Assembly (NCBI GenBank): GCA_002493325.1
Contig: DKYL01000067.1
Coordinates: 1-29,024 of the forward strand
Length of the DNA stretch: 29,024 bases
Source of the DNA: Ruminococcaceae bacterium UBA7101
Lineage (GTDB): Bacteria > Bacillota > Clostridia > Oscillospirales > Acutalibacteraceae
Direction of reading: 5' to 3'
Positions 1 through 7,228 of this stretch are shown one piece after another. Under the pieces are notes generated by a model that was not told the origin of the DNA, did not search any database, and saw only the letters and a program-made list of their open reading frames with translations. A program made the position numbers and the translations under genes. How positions within the stretch are numbered: the first letter of the stretch is position 1; each line of letters begins with the position of its first letter.

Positions 1-26
1 AATTTTCATATTTCTTGTCAAAATGC

Positions 27-55
27 TTGACTTTTAGAATATTTTTGTATATAAT
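27..55 (+). promoter_or_regulatory. Sigma-A promoter of rpsU
   Basis: TTGACT (27-32) and a perfect TATAAT (50-55) are separated by 17 bases. Transcription should start near 62, giving a leader of about 55 bases before rpsU. Confidence 0.8.
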
Positions 56-115
56 CGTGCACAGATATTAACAAAGTATCAAATACCCCCGAAAGAGGAA
101 AAGGGAGGGAATTGA

Positions 116-292
116 ATGAGCCAAGTAAAAGTTAAAGAGAATGAAACTCTTGACAGCGCACTTCGCAGATTTAAGCGCCAGACTTCTCGTGACGGTATTA
201 TCCAGGAAGTTCGTAAGAGAGAGCATTATGAAAAGCCATCTGTTGCTCGTAAAAAGAAGAGCGAGGCTGCTCGTAAAAGAAAGTTTAAGTAA
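116..292 (+). CDS. rpsU: 30S ribosomal protein S21
   Basis: A 58-residue protein, too short for many ORF callers. It begins MSQVKVKENETLDSALRRFK and ends in the Lys/Arg-rich tail typical of S21 (RKKKSEAARKRKFK). S21 sits on the platform of the small ribosomal subunit near the anti-Shine-Dalgarno end of 16S rRNA and helps initiation. The start is fixed by an AGGGAGG site at 102-108, about 7 bases before the ATG. The gene stands alone between its own promoter and a strong terminator. In many Firmicutes it lies near yqeY or dnaG; here it precedes aroQ. Length and composition match the family, so the call is firm. Confidence 0.96.
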   Translation: MSQVKVKENETLDSALRRFKRQTSRDGIIQEVRKREHYEKPSVARKKKSEAARKRKFK

Positions 293-308
293 GCCAATGG
301 CAAGCTAC

Positions 309-344
309 ATATGAGAGTACAGTTGTGTACTCTCATATTTTTTT
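309..344 (+). terminator. Rho-independent terminator of rpsU
   Basis: A perfect 13-bp stem (309-321 with 326-338), loop GTTG, followed by a run of T to 344. The -35 of the next promoter starts two bases after the T run. Confidence 0.92.
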
Positions 345-345
345 A

Positions 346-374
346 TTGACTTAAGGTATAATTTGGATTAATAT
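346..374 (+). promoter_or_regulatory. Probable promoter of the aroQ-efp operon
   Basis: TTGACT (346-351) and TAATAT (369-374) are 17 bases apart. A perfect TATAAT at 357-362 lies only 5 bases after TTGACT and could be used only with a poor -35 inside the terminator. The start would fall just ahead of the aroQ ATG at 395, so the leader is very short. Confidence 0.5.
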
Positions 375-394
375 ATTTCTTGGTGATAAATAAT

Positions 395-832
395 ATGAAA
401 AAGATACTTGTTTTAAACGGTCCTAATCTGAATATGACGGGCATAAGAAAAAAGAATGTCTATGGTGGCGAAACCTTAAAGCAGATTAATGATGAGCTTA
501 AGCTTTACGGCAAGGCAAACGGTGCTAAAATGACATTTTTTCAGTCTAATCACGAGGGGGATCTGATTGATATAATCCACGAGAGCAAGGATGAATTTGA
601 CGGAGTTGTCATTAATGCAGGTGCTTACACCCATTATTCCTATGCAATCCGTGATGCGATTGAGGCTGTCAGTGAGTTCACTCCTTTTGTTGAGGTGCAT
701 ATGTCGGATATACACAAAAGAGAGGATTTCAGAAAAAATTCTGTTATTACCGATGTTTGTGTCAAACAAATTTGCGGTTATGGCAAAGATAGCTATAAAA
801 TGGGTATTGATTTATTGCTTGAAATAATATAA
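395..832 (+). CDS. aroQ: Type II 3-dehydroquinate dehydratase
   Basis: A 145-residue cytosolic enzyme of the shikimate pathway, converting 3-dehydroquinate to 3-dehydroshikimate. The family landmarks are all present: ILVLNGPNLNMTG at the N-terminus, the flexible lid with the catalytic Tyr (NVYGGE), SNHEGDLID, the active-site His segment NAGAYTHYSYAIRDAI, VEVHMSDIHKREDFR and the C-terminal ICGYGKDSY. Length matches the usual ~145-150. NAGAYTH replaces the usual NPGAYTH, which should be tolerated. The frame is open back to a TTG at 380, but ATG 395 aligns with the conserved family start. It is first in an operon with efp, although the two have no metabolic link; aroQ next to efp is a common Firmicute arrangement. 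Confidence 0.95.
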   Translation: MKKILVLNGPNLNMTGIRKKNVYGGETLKQINDELKLYGKANGAKMTFFQSNHEGDLIDIIHESKDEFDGVVINAGAYTHYSYAIRDAIEAVSEFTPFVEVHMSDIHKREDFRKNSVITDVCVKQICGYGKDSYKMGIDLLLEII

Positions 833-879
833 AATGGTAAAGTAAGAAATTAAGATTATAAATCTTGGAGGTATAAATT

Positions 880-1437
880 ATGGTATCAGCAGGTGATTTC
901 AGAAACGGCGTTACATTCGAGGAGGACGGCAACGTATTGCAGGTTGTTGAGTTCCAGCATGTAAAGCCGGGTAAGGGTGCTGCTTTCGTAAGAACAAAAA
1001 CAAAAAATGTTATCACAGGTGCAGTGACAGAAAAGAGCTACAATCCATCAGCTAAATTCCCGACTGCATTTATTGAGAGAAGAGAAATGGCTTACTCATA
1101 CAATGATGACGGATTATATTATTTTATGGATAATGAAACCTTTGATATGGTTCCTGTTGCTGAGGCTGATTTGTCAGACAACTTCAAGTATGTTAAGGAA
1201 AACGAGATTTGCCGTATCCTTTCATACAAGGGCAAGGTTTTCGGTGTTGAACCGCCTACCTTTGTAACACTTGAGGTTACTGAAACCGAGCCGGGTCTTA
1301 AGGGCAACACTGCAACAAATACATTAAAGCCGGCAAAGGTTGAAACAGGTGCAGAAATTCGTGTTCCGCTTTTCATTAACGAAGGCGATATGATCAGAAT
1401 TGACACAAGAACCTGTGAATATATGGAAAGAGCATAA
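880..1437 (+). CDS. efp: Translation elongation factor P
   Basis: A 185-residue protein that binds ribosomes stalled at polyproline and stimulates peptide bond formation. It has the three expected domains: a KOW-like N-terminal domain (about 1-65), a central OB fold (about 66-127) and a C-terminal OB domain ending in the signature IRIDTRTCEYMERA. The tip loop of domain I reads VKPGKGAAFVR, with Lys32 in the place of the residue that carries the post-translational modification in other species (5-aminopentanol in Bacillus subtilis). No modification enzyme is visible here. The start is supported by GGAGG about 9 bases upstream (around 866). It is 47 bases after aroQ with no terminator between, so probably co-transcribed. 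Confidence 0.97.
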   Translation: MVSAGDFRNGVTFEEDGNVLQVVEFQHVKPGKGAAFVRTKTKNVITGAVTEKSYNPSAKFPTAFIERREMAYSYNDDGLYYFMDNETFDMVPVAEADLSDNFKYVKENEICRILSYKGKVFGVEPPTFVTLEVTETEPGLKGNTATNTLKPAKVETGAEIRVPLFINEGDMIRIDTRTCEYMERA

Positions 1438-1475
1438 ATTCAGATTTATTATATAGAGTGTAAAGGAGCTTTATT

Positions 1476-1901
1476 ATGGAAACAATTGAGAGCTTGGGCT
1501 ATTTAAAGGGTCTGCTTGACGGACTGGATTTGGATGCAAACAAAAAGGAAACCAAGGTTTTCAACGCTATTGTTGATGTTTTAACAAATATTTGTGAGGA
1601 TATCGACGATGTAACTGAGGGTATGGAGCTTATGGCAGAGCAGATTGACGCTGTTGATGAGGACTTGGCTGAGGTTGAGGATTACCTTATTGATGACGAC
1701 GATTTTGACTTCTGTGACTGTGATGACTGCTGCGATTGTGATGACGAGTGCGAGGAGTTTGAGGTTGAGTGCCCACTCTGTGGTGCTGAAATTACAGTAG
1801 ATGAGGAAACTGTTCTCAGCGGTACTATCCCTTGCCCTAACTGCGGTGAGATGCTTGAATTTGAAATTGAAGAGGAATGTGACTGCTGCGACGAGGACTG
1901 A
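1476..1901 (+). CDS. Acidic Cys-rich protein with zinc ribbon (CD1247-like)
   Basis: A 141-residue, extremely acidic protein. Residues 1-70 are predicted helical with a coiled-coil feel (YLKGLLDGLDLD, then VTEGMELMAEQIDAVDEDLAEVEDYL). Residues 74-93 are nearly all Asp, Glu and Cys, with Cys at 80, 82, 85, 86, 88 and 92. A zinc ribbon follows, CPLCG (Cys99, 102) and CPNCG (Cys120, 123), and the tail adds ECDCCDED. It resembles the clostridial 'CD1247 N-terminal domain' proteins often found after efp; this is from memory. Function is unknown. The zinc ribbon is confident; the Asp/Cys cluster could bind further metal but that is inference. RBS AAGGAG lies 9-10 bases before the ATG. A lipoprotein gene starts 4 bases after its stop. 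Confidence 0.8.
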   Translation: METIESLGYLKGLLDGLDLDANKKETKVFNAIVDVLTNICEDIDDVTEGMELMAEQIDAVDEDLAEVEDYLIDDDDFDFCDCDDCCDCDDECEEFEVECPLCGAEITVDEETVLSGTIPCPNCGEMLEFEIEEECDCCDED

Positions 1902-1905
1902 TAAT

Positions 1906-2394
1906 ATGAAAAAATTTATGTCTATCCTTCTGGCTGCTGCTATGCTTATTGCAGTTTTTGCAGGCTGCTCTGCCGATAAAAAAGACAATGAAAGTACTAC
2001 TGAAAGTACGCTTCCGTCAGGTCAGGTAACAACCGCAGATGCAAAAATCAAGGATTCAGATGCAATCAACTATATTAAAAATTATTATACAGTTGAAGAG
2101 CTTGGACTTCAGGATGTAGCTGAGGATTACAGTATTATGGTTGCCTCAAACGGCTATGAGCACGACGGCGGCAATTATGTAAAGGTTGTTGCCAATATAG
2201 TTACTCAGAATGAGGATTCCACATCTGATGACGGCACTAAAACTTTTTCAATGAAAACAGTTGGTGAATATCTTATTTCCTTTGACGGTACCAAGGTGCT
2301 TAAAAAGGATATGAATACAAATGAGTATTCTGAGATGGAGAACCGAGTTGCTGATTATTCGGCAAAGGGCACAACCGATACAACTGCAGAGTAA
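1906..2394 (+). CDS. Small secreted lipoprotein of unknown function
   Basis: A 162-residue protein with a classical lipoprotein signal: MKK, a hydrophobic stretch (MSILLAAAMLIAVFA) and lipobox VFAGC with Cys21 as the likely lipidated residue. The mature part starts with a Ser/Thr/Asp-rich linker (about 22-45), then a compact domain (about 48-150) containing YTVEELGLQDVAEDYSIMV and a beta-rich section ending TVGEYLISFDGTKVL, and a Thr-rich tail. No known domain was recognised. The frame is open back to 1801, inside the previous gene; ATG 1906 is chosen because it places the signal peptide at the N-terminus. It follows the zinc-ribbon gene by 4 bases, so translation is probably coupled. Last gene of the aroQ-efp operon. 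Confidence 0.85.
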   Translation: MKKFMSILLAAAMLIAVFAGCSADKKDNESTTESTLPSGQVTTADAKIKDSDAINYIKNYYTVEELGLQDVAEDYSIMVASNGYEHDGGNYVKVVANIVTQNEDSTSDDGTKTFSMKTVGEYLISFDGTKVLKKDMNTNEYSEMENRVADYSAKGTTDTTAE

Positions 2395-2415
2395 GCTGAA
2401 TTAAATAATTTACTA

Positions 2416-2443
2416 AAAGGGTTGACAGTGTCAGCCCTTTTTT
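2416..2443 (+). terminator. Terminator of the aroQ-efp operon
   Basis: An 11-bp stem with one G-U pair (2416-2426 with 2430-2440) and a three-base loop, ending in TTTTTT (2438-2443). The stem contains TTGACA (2422-2427), which may double as a -35. Confidence 0.88.
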
Positions 2444-2451
2444 ATTATAGT
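2422..2451 (+). promoter_or_regulatory. Possible promoter of the sugar transporter operon
   Basis: TTGACA (2422-2427) lies inside the terminator stem. TATAGT (2446-2451) follows at 18 bases. A perfect TATAAT at 2451-2456 would need a 23-base spacer from the same -35 and has no better partner. The exact -10 is unclear. Confidence 0.45.
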
Positions 2452-2485
2452 ATAATTATGAAGAATATCAGCAGGAGGGGGAACT

Positions 2486-3952
2486 ATGGCTGAGAAGGGG
2501 AATGAAAAGCGCTATGTAGGCGTAAAGGAAAATTTAGCCTATGGCTTTGCCAACGCAGGGCAGGTGTTCGGCTATAATCTTGTGGCAGGCGGCTATCTTT
2601 CACTGTTTTTTACAAAGGTTTTCGGAATTCCGGAACCGGCAGTTGCTACAATGATTATCGTTCTCGGAATATGGGACACAATCAATGATCCGATTATGGG
2701 CGGTCTGATTGATAAAACGAGAACACGTTATGGTAAACTCAGACCATATCTTCTTTTTGTTCCGATTCCGTTGTCAATAGCAACAATTATGCTTTTTGCA
2801 GGACCGGAGATTTTAGCAGATGCAAAAACAGCTACTGTTAAAATTGTATATATGTATATATCGTACTTTATATGGGAATTTTTCTATACAATAGGTGATG
2901 TTCCGTTTTGGGGTATGAGCACAGCTATTTCTCCGTCACCGGCAGACAGAACAAGAGCAATTTCAAGTGCAAGATTGATTTCAAGCATTTTTGGCGGATT
3001 GGCAACACCTTTATTGGTTGTTATGATGGACCTTTCAAATAACCATGTTTGGGATCTGACTCTTTCACAGGATTTCCTGATATTGGCTATAATCGCAGCA
3101 ATTATGATTTTAGGTCTGTTCTCTCTTGCAGGCAGAAAGACAAAAGAACGAGTTGTTCAGTCTGTAAAGGAGCCGTCTGTTCTTGAGGGCTTTGTAGTTA
3201 TGTTTAAAAATAAGCCGCTGCTGCTTATTATTATCGGTAATGTTATAGGTGCATTAGCAGGACTTGCAGGTGTATTCCAGACCTATTATTATTCTGAGGT
3301 TTTAAACCTGAATTCTGCTGTTTTGTGGATAAACCTTCCCGGAACTATTTTTGGATTTTTGACATATCTTTTAATTCCGAAGCTTAAGAAAAAATTTGAT
3401 AACAGGCAGGTTGTACTGCTCAACATTATATGCCGTGCAGTTGTCAGCTCTCTTGTATTCTTTATCGGATTGGGCTTTTATAACTCAAACATTGTTGTTA
3501 TTTCTGTTCTTCTTATGATTCAGAATTTCATTTTCTCTTTCTTTAACACAATCAATATGGTTATACCTACAGAAATGATTGGTGATACCGTTGATTATAT
3601 GGAATGGAAAACAGGTGAGAGAAATGAGGGTGTATCCTTCTCTGTTTTAACCTTTGTGGGCAAGCTCACAGGTTCAATTTCAACCTCACTCGGTACAGCG
3701 TTACTTCCGGTTATCGGACTTACATTTACTAAGAATGCAGCTGGTGAGCAGATAACGATTAAGGGTGAGCATACGGATTTATACATATGGGCATTATTCA
3801 CAATTATTCCGTATTTGCTTGGCTTGCTGTCTATTGTTCCTTATCTTTTCTATGATCTTACAGGCAAAAAGCTTGAGGGTATAAGAGCTGATATGAAAGT
3901 GCGCCGTGAACAGTTATCTAAAGAGGTATCAGGAGGGGATGTAAATGAATAA
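2486..3952 (+). CDS. GPH-family sugar:cation symporter (MelB-like)
   Basis: A 488-residue membrane protein with about 12 hydrophobic segments, the usual size for glycoside-pentoside-hexuronide symporters of the major facilitator superfamily. The family signature is clear near residues 63-88: WDTINDPIMGGLIDKTRTRYG followed by KLRP, with Asp64 and Asp68 in the spacing of the two cation-binding aspartates of MelB (Asp55/Asp59). A second signature, the D-R pair of PADRTRAIS, follows the fourth segment. The substrate cannot be read from sequence; a glycoside or oligosaccharide is likely in this family. A strong AGGAGGGG site precedes ATG 2486. Its last 8 bases overlap the next gene, so the three-gene operon 2486-5098 is translationally coupled. 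No glycosidase is adjacent. Confidence 0.9.
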   Translation: MAEKGNEKRYVGVKENLAYGFANAGQVFGYNLVAGGYLSLFFTKVFGIPEPAVATMIIVLGIWDTINDPIMGGLIDKTRTRYGKLRPYLLFVPIPLSIATIMLFAGPEILADAKTATVKIVYMYISYFIWEFFYTIGDVPFWGMSTAISPSPADRTRAISSARLISSIFGGLATPLLVVMMDLSNNHVWDLTLSQDFLILAIIAAIMILGLFSLAGRKTKERVVQSVKEPSVLEGFVVMFKNKPLLLIIIGNVIGALAGLAGVFQTYYYSEVLNLNSAVLWINLPGTIFGFLTYLLIPKLKKKFDNRQVVLLNIICRAVVSSLVFFIGLGFYNSNIVVISVLLMIQNFIFSFFNTINMVIPTEMIGDTVDYMEWKTGERNEGVSFSVLTFVGKLTGSISTSLGTALLPVIGLTFTKNAAGEQITIKGEHTDLYIWALFTIIPYLLGLLSIVPYLFYDLTGKKLEGIRADMKVRREQLSKEVSGGDVNE

Positions 3953-4532
3953 AAATAATCTATGCCCCAAATGCGGCAAAAAGATAAGTGCTTTTTATAT
4001 GAAGGAAAAGTGTCCTCACTGCAATGTCAATCTTATGTATTATAATATGGAGGAAAGACTTGCTGCCGATGAGGTAAACGCAAAAAAAGAGGTTGATGCC
4101 GTCAATCATTTCTTAGGTATTCTGAAATCAAGCTCCGTTGCGTCACCGCTTTTGATTGTAAGGCTTGTGCTGTTTTTCACGCCCCTTGCATCTATGTGCC
4201 TGCCTATGTATGGTGATGTCAGCCTTATATCCCTGATAATGGGTCTTATCAATAGTGAAATACAGATAGGTGATGTGATAATGCCCCTTGTGAGTATGGC
4301 ATTGGTGGTTGTACTGAGCCTTGCCGTTATTATTTCATCATTATTCTCTGTTACTAAAACAGGCTTTTTAAGAAATATGATTTTCAGTGTAATCAATACA
4401 GCAGTGTTTATTGTGCTTGGTTTAATAATCGGCGGTGCAGGCATAGGATGGTATATCACACTTGTGATTTATCTTCTTGAGATTGTTATGCATATTTTGT
4501 GCGAAAGACAAATCAGACAAAAGGCAGATTAA
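3945..4532 (+). CDS. Membrane protein with N-terminal zinc ribbon
   Basis: A 195-residue protein with a short zinc ribbon at the N-terminus: CPKCGKK (Cys7, Cys10) and CPHC (Cys23, Cys26). A charged linker (about 33-60) leads to three or four hydrophobic segments: about 65-90, 105-135 and 145-190. The ribbon should face the cytoplasm. No recognised family function. The ATG overlaps the transporter stop by 8 bases and its AGGAGGGG site lies inside the transporter gene. It is followed after 2 bases by another single-pass protein. The pair may modify, assemble or sense for the transporter, but only gene order suggests this. Confidence 0.75.
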   Translation: MNKNNLCPKCGKKISAFYMKEKCPHCNVNLMYYNMEERLAADEVNAKKEVDAVNHFLGILKSSSVASPLLIVRLVLFFTPLASMCLPMYGDVSLISLIMGLINSEIQIGDVIMPLVSMALVVVLSLAVIISSLFSVTKTGFLRNMIFSVINTAVFIVLGLIIGGAGIGWYITLVIYLLEIVMHILCERQIRQKAD

Positions 4533-4534
4533 TT

Positions 4535-5098
4535 ATGAAAAAGAAAGACATTATAATATTAATATCACTTTTTTTGATTATAGCTTTGACTGTATCTTCA
4601 TTGAGTATTTATTATTGGTACAGAAGACATAAGTTGCTTTTTGATGTTGACTCCATTACAGCTTATGAAAGTATTGATAATGAAAATATAGTCAGATTTG
4701 AAATCAAAGGAACTGCCAAAACATGGTTCTTTGATTTTAAAGAATATAATAATGTATGTCTGCAAGGTGAGGAATGCGGCGGTGAAACAAGATATTTCAA
4801 TACAGCTGCACAGTCGGATGTAATCAATATCAGTCATAAAAAGAGCGAGTTTACCATAAAATTTGATATTGATAAAACCTCATATAACTGGGGTGATCCT
4901 GTTGAAGAATATATATTTCAGGAACGCTTTTGGCTTATGGATGCCGATGACAGTAAAGATTACTCGGACTTGGATTGGGTAATGTTTATGGATGATTATT
5001 CCGATGTTAAAGTTATTTGGGAAGAGCCAAGAAAAATTGATGATTGTCTTTTAGAAATTGAAAATTGGCGTGAATATATGGAATCGCAGGGGGAATAA
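4535..5098 (+). CDS. Single-pass membrane protein, unknown function
   Basis: A 187-residue protein. It starts MKKKDIIILISLFLIIALT, one hydrophobic helix (about 5-27) that is either an uncleaved signal or an anchor, followed by YYWYRRHK. The rest (about 35-187) is an acidic, aromatic-rich, probably extracellular domain with Cys at 'CLQGEECGG' and a late 'CLLEIENW', so a disulfide is possible. No homologous family was recognised. The frame is open back to 4499; ATG 4535 is chosen because it starts the membrane helix and lies 2 bases after the previous stop. The ribosome site is weak, which fits coupling to the upstream gene. Last gene of the transporter operon; no clear terminator follows. Confidence 0.65.
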   Translation: MKKKDIIILISLFLIIALTVSSLSIYYWYRRHKLLFDVDSITAYESIDNENIVRFEIKGTAKTWFFDFKEYNNVCLQGEECGGETRYFNTAAQSDVINISHKKSEFTIKFDIDKTSYNWGDPVEEYIFQERFWLMDADDSKDYSDLDWVMFMDDYSDVKVIWEEPRKIDDCLLEIENWREYMESQGE

Positions 5099-5161
5099 TA
5101 TTACCTTACAGAATATCCGTATTGAAAATAATCTGAAATTTCATTCCTAAAAAAGTAATTA

Positions 5162-5190
5162 TTGACTAATAATAAAATTAATGTTATTAT
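5162..5190 (+). promoter_or_regulatory. Promoter of the aspS-gatCAB operon
   Basis: TTGACT (5162-5167), a 17-base spacer and TATTAT (5185-5190), preceded by TGT, an extended -10. Transcription should start near 5197, just before the first strand of the T-box stem I. Confidence 0.75.
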
Positions 5191-5196
5191 AACAAT

Positions 5197-5446
5197 ATAT
5201 TTTAAGACTTTGATTGGGCGAGTAGCTTTTTGCCGCTGTTTAAGAGAGCCTGCGGTTGGTGTGAGCAGGCACAAGCAGAATGTGAAAAACACCCATGAGT
5301 CCCTGAAGGAACGTGCATGGCACAAGTAGAATCAGGCGTTTAGGGAGCGTTAATCCCTTTGAGTGAGCCGTTTTTCGGCTAATTTAGGTGGTACCACGGA
5401 AGCAGTCTTTCGTCCTATTGGGACTTAAGACTGCTTATTTTATTTT
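5197..5446 (+). promoter_or_regulatory. T-box riboswitch with AAC (Asn) specifier
   Basis: A complete tRNA-sensing leader. Stem I base: GACTT (5206-5210) with GAGTC (5297-5301) and TGGG (5215-5218) with CCCA (5292-5295). AGTA of the specifier loop is at 5221-5224. The distal arm shows AAGAGAG, then GCCTGC/GCAGGC closing GGTTGGTGTGA. The 3' side of the specifier loop reads GAAA-AAC-A before the basal strand, the same layout as GAAA-GGC-A in B. subtilis glyQS as recalled, so the specifier is AAC at 5288-5290. AGCCG/CGGCT (5366-5380) is stem III. The T-box AGGTGGTACCACGG lies at 5386-5399; its bulge U-G-G-U pairs with the tRNA ACCA, or with GCCA by wobble. Uncharged tRNA-Asn should favour the antiterminator and turn on aspS-gatCAB. 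This leader fills the 365 bases without a gene. Confidence 0.92.
5400..5446 (+). terminator. Regulated terminator of the T-box leader
   Basis: Outer stem AAGCAGTCTT (5400-5409) with AAGACTGCTT (5427-5436), inner GTCC/GGAC, then ATTTTATTTT. Its 5' arm directly follows the T-box sequence, so it competes with the antiterminator. Confidence 0.9.
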
Positions 5447-5463
5447 GAATGGAGATTGATTTT

Positions 5464-7215
5464 ATGGAGTTTTCTACACTTTACAGAACAAAAACACTTG
5501 ATCAGTTCAGTGAGGCTGATATTGACAGCACAGTTAAGGTTGCAGGCTGGGTTGAGAATATTCGTGACCACGGCGGTGTATCCTTTATTGACCTTCGTGA
5601 TATGCAGGGTGTTATGCAGGTGGTTATGCGTGACACAAGTCTGCTTGACGGTATTTCAAAGGAGGACTGTATTTCCATTGAGGGCTTGGTTGAAAAACGT
5701 GATGAGGATACAATTAATCCTAAAATTGCAACAGGCACCATTGAGGTTGAGGCTAAAAAGGTTACTGTTCTCGGCAAGGTGCGTCAGCCGCTTCCTTTTG
5801 AAATCCAGACCTCTAAGGAAACAAGAGAGGATAAAAGATTACAGTACCGTTTTCTTGATTTAAGAAATCAAAAGGTTAAGGAAAATATGATTTTCAGAAG
5901 CAAGGTGGTTTCCTTCCTCAGACAGGAAATGACCAATATGGGCTTCCTTGAAATTCAGACTCCGATTCTTTGTGCATCTTCACCTGAGGGTGCTCGTGAC
6001 TATGTTGTTCCGAGCCGTGTGCATAAGGGCAAGTTCTATGCTCTGCCACAGGCTCCTCAGCAGTATAAGCAGCTGCTTATGGTTTCGGGTGTTGACAAGT
6101 ATTTCCAGATTGCACCCTGCTTCCGTGATGAGGACGCAAGAGCAGACCGTTCACCGGGTGAATTCTATCAGCTTGACTTTGAAATGAGCTTTGCTACACA
6201 GGAGGATGTGTTCAGAGTAGGCGAGGAAATTTTAACAAAAACCTTTAAGAAGTTTGCACCTGAGGGATATTCTGTTACTGACGCTCCTTATCCTGTTATC
6301 AGCTTTAAAGAGGCTATGCTTAAGTACGGCACAGATAAGCCTGATTTGAGAAACCCCCTTAAAATCATTGATGTAACCGATTTCTTCCAGAGATGTACTT
6401 TCAAGCCTTTCCACGGTCAGACTGTCAGAGCAATCAAGGTGCACGCTGAAATATCTAAGGGCAAGCACGAAAAGCTCCTTAAATTTGCGCAGTCAATCGG
6501 TATGGGCGGTCTTGGCTACCTGCTTGTTCAGGAGGATAAGAGCTATAAAGGACCTATTGATAAGTTTATCCCTGAGGATATGAAAACAGAGCTTGCAGAT
6601 ATGGCTGGTCTTGAGGTTGGCGATACTATCTTCTTTATTGCTGACAGCGAGGCACAGGCTGCTTCATATGCAGGTCAGATCAGAACAAAGCTCGGCGAAA
6701 TGTTTGACCTTATTGAAAAGAATGCATACCGATTCTGCTTTATCAATGATTTCCCGATGTATGAATATAAGGAAGAGGAAAAGAAAATCGGCTTTACCCA
6801 CAATCCATTTTCCATGCCGCAGGGCGGTTTAGAGGCTCTTGAAAATGAAGACCCGCTCACCATTCTCGCTTATCAGTATGATATTGTGTGCAACGGCGTT
6901 GAGCTTTCATCAGGTGCAGTTCGTAACCACGATATTGATATTATGAAGAAGGCATTTGAGATTGCAGGCTATGACGAGGAAGTGCTCAAGGCTAAGTTCG
7001 GTGCATTATATACTGCATTCCAGTTCGGTGCACCTCCCCACGCAGGTATGGCACCGGGTGTTGACCGTATGATTATGCTCCTCAGAAATGAGGAAAATAT
7101 CCGTGAGGTTATTGCTTTCCCGATGGACGGCAAGGCACAGGATTTGATGTGCGGTGCGCCTAATGAAATCACAGAGCAGCAGCTCCGTGAAGTGCACATC
7201 AAACTCAGAAAATAA
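5464..7215 (+). CDS. aspS: Aspartyl-tRNA synthetase, probably nondiscriminating
   Basis: A 583-residue class II synthetase of bacterial type (usual ~590). The N-terminal OB anticodon domain (about 1-105) contains GWVENIRDHGGVSFIDLRD. Motif 2 appears as FRDEDARADRSPGEFYQLD, motif 3 as GMAPGVDRMIMLL, and the bacterial GAD insertion lies between. It charges tRNA-Asp with Asp. His36 in RDHGG is the residue recalled for enzymes that also charge tRNA-Asn (discriminating E. coli has Leu). Together with the Asn-specifier T-box and co-transcribed gatCAB this points to a role in Asn-tRNA synthesis. A second reported determinant position holds Asp in RDEDT rather than Gly or Lys, so the motif evidence is partial. 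The frame opens at 5449, but GGAG at 5451-5454 places the start at ATG 5464. Confidence 0.95.
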   Translation: MEFSTLYRTKTLDQFSEADIDSTVKVAGWVENIRDHGGVSFIDLRDMQGVMQVVMRDTSLLDGISKEDCISIEGLVEKRDEDTINPKIATGTIEVEAKKVTVLGKVRQPLPFEIQTSKETREDKRLQYRFLDLRNQKVKENMIFRSKVVSFLRQEMTNMGFLEIQTPILCASSPEGARDYVVPSRVHKGKFYALPQAPQQYKQLLMVSGVDKYFQIAPCFRDEDARADRSPGEFYQLDFEMSFATQEDVFRVGEEILTKTFKKFAPEGYSVTDAPYPVISFKEAMLKYGTDKPDLRNPLKIIDVTDFFQRCTFKPFHGQTVRAIKVHAEISKGKHEKLLKFAQSIGMGGLGYLLVQEDKSYKGPIDKFIPEDMKTELADMAGLEVGDTIFFIADSEAQAASYAGQIRTKLGEMFDLIEKNAYRFCFINDFPMYEYKEEEKKIGFTHNPFSMPQGGLEALENEDPLTILAYQYDIVCNGVELSSGAVRNHDIDIMKKAFEIAGYDEEVLKAKFGALYTAFQFGAPPHAGMAPGVDRMIMLLRNEENIREVIAFPMDGKAQDLMCGAPNEITEQQLREVHIKLRK

Positions 7216-7228
7216 TTGAGGTGTTGAT

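Noticed and set aside
380..394. TTG start five codons before aroQ
   Set aside because: The family begins at the ATG at 395 and the upstream codons overlap the predicted promoter.
5309..5312. GAAC as a dual Glu/Asn specifier like the one reported in C. acetobutylicum
   Set aside because: It falls outside stem I, downstream of its closing strand GAGTC at 5297-5301. The AAC at 5288-5290 fits the loop register.
5101..5325. Minus-strand ORF of 74 codons
   Set aside because: It lies across the T-box stem I, whose paired segments explain the sequence; no ribosome site or recognisable protein.
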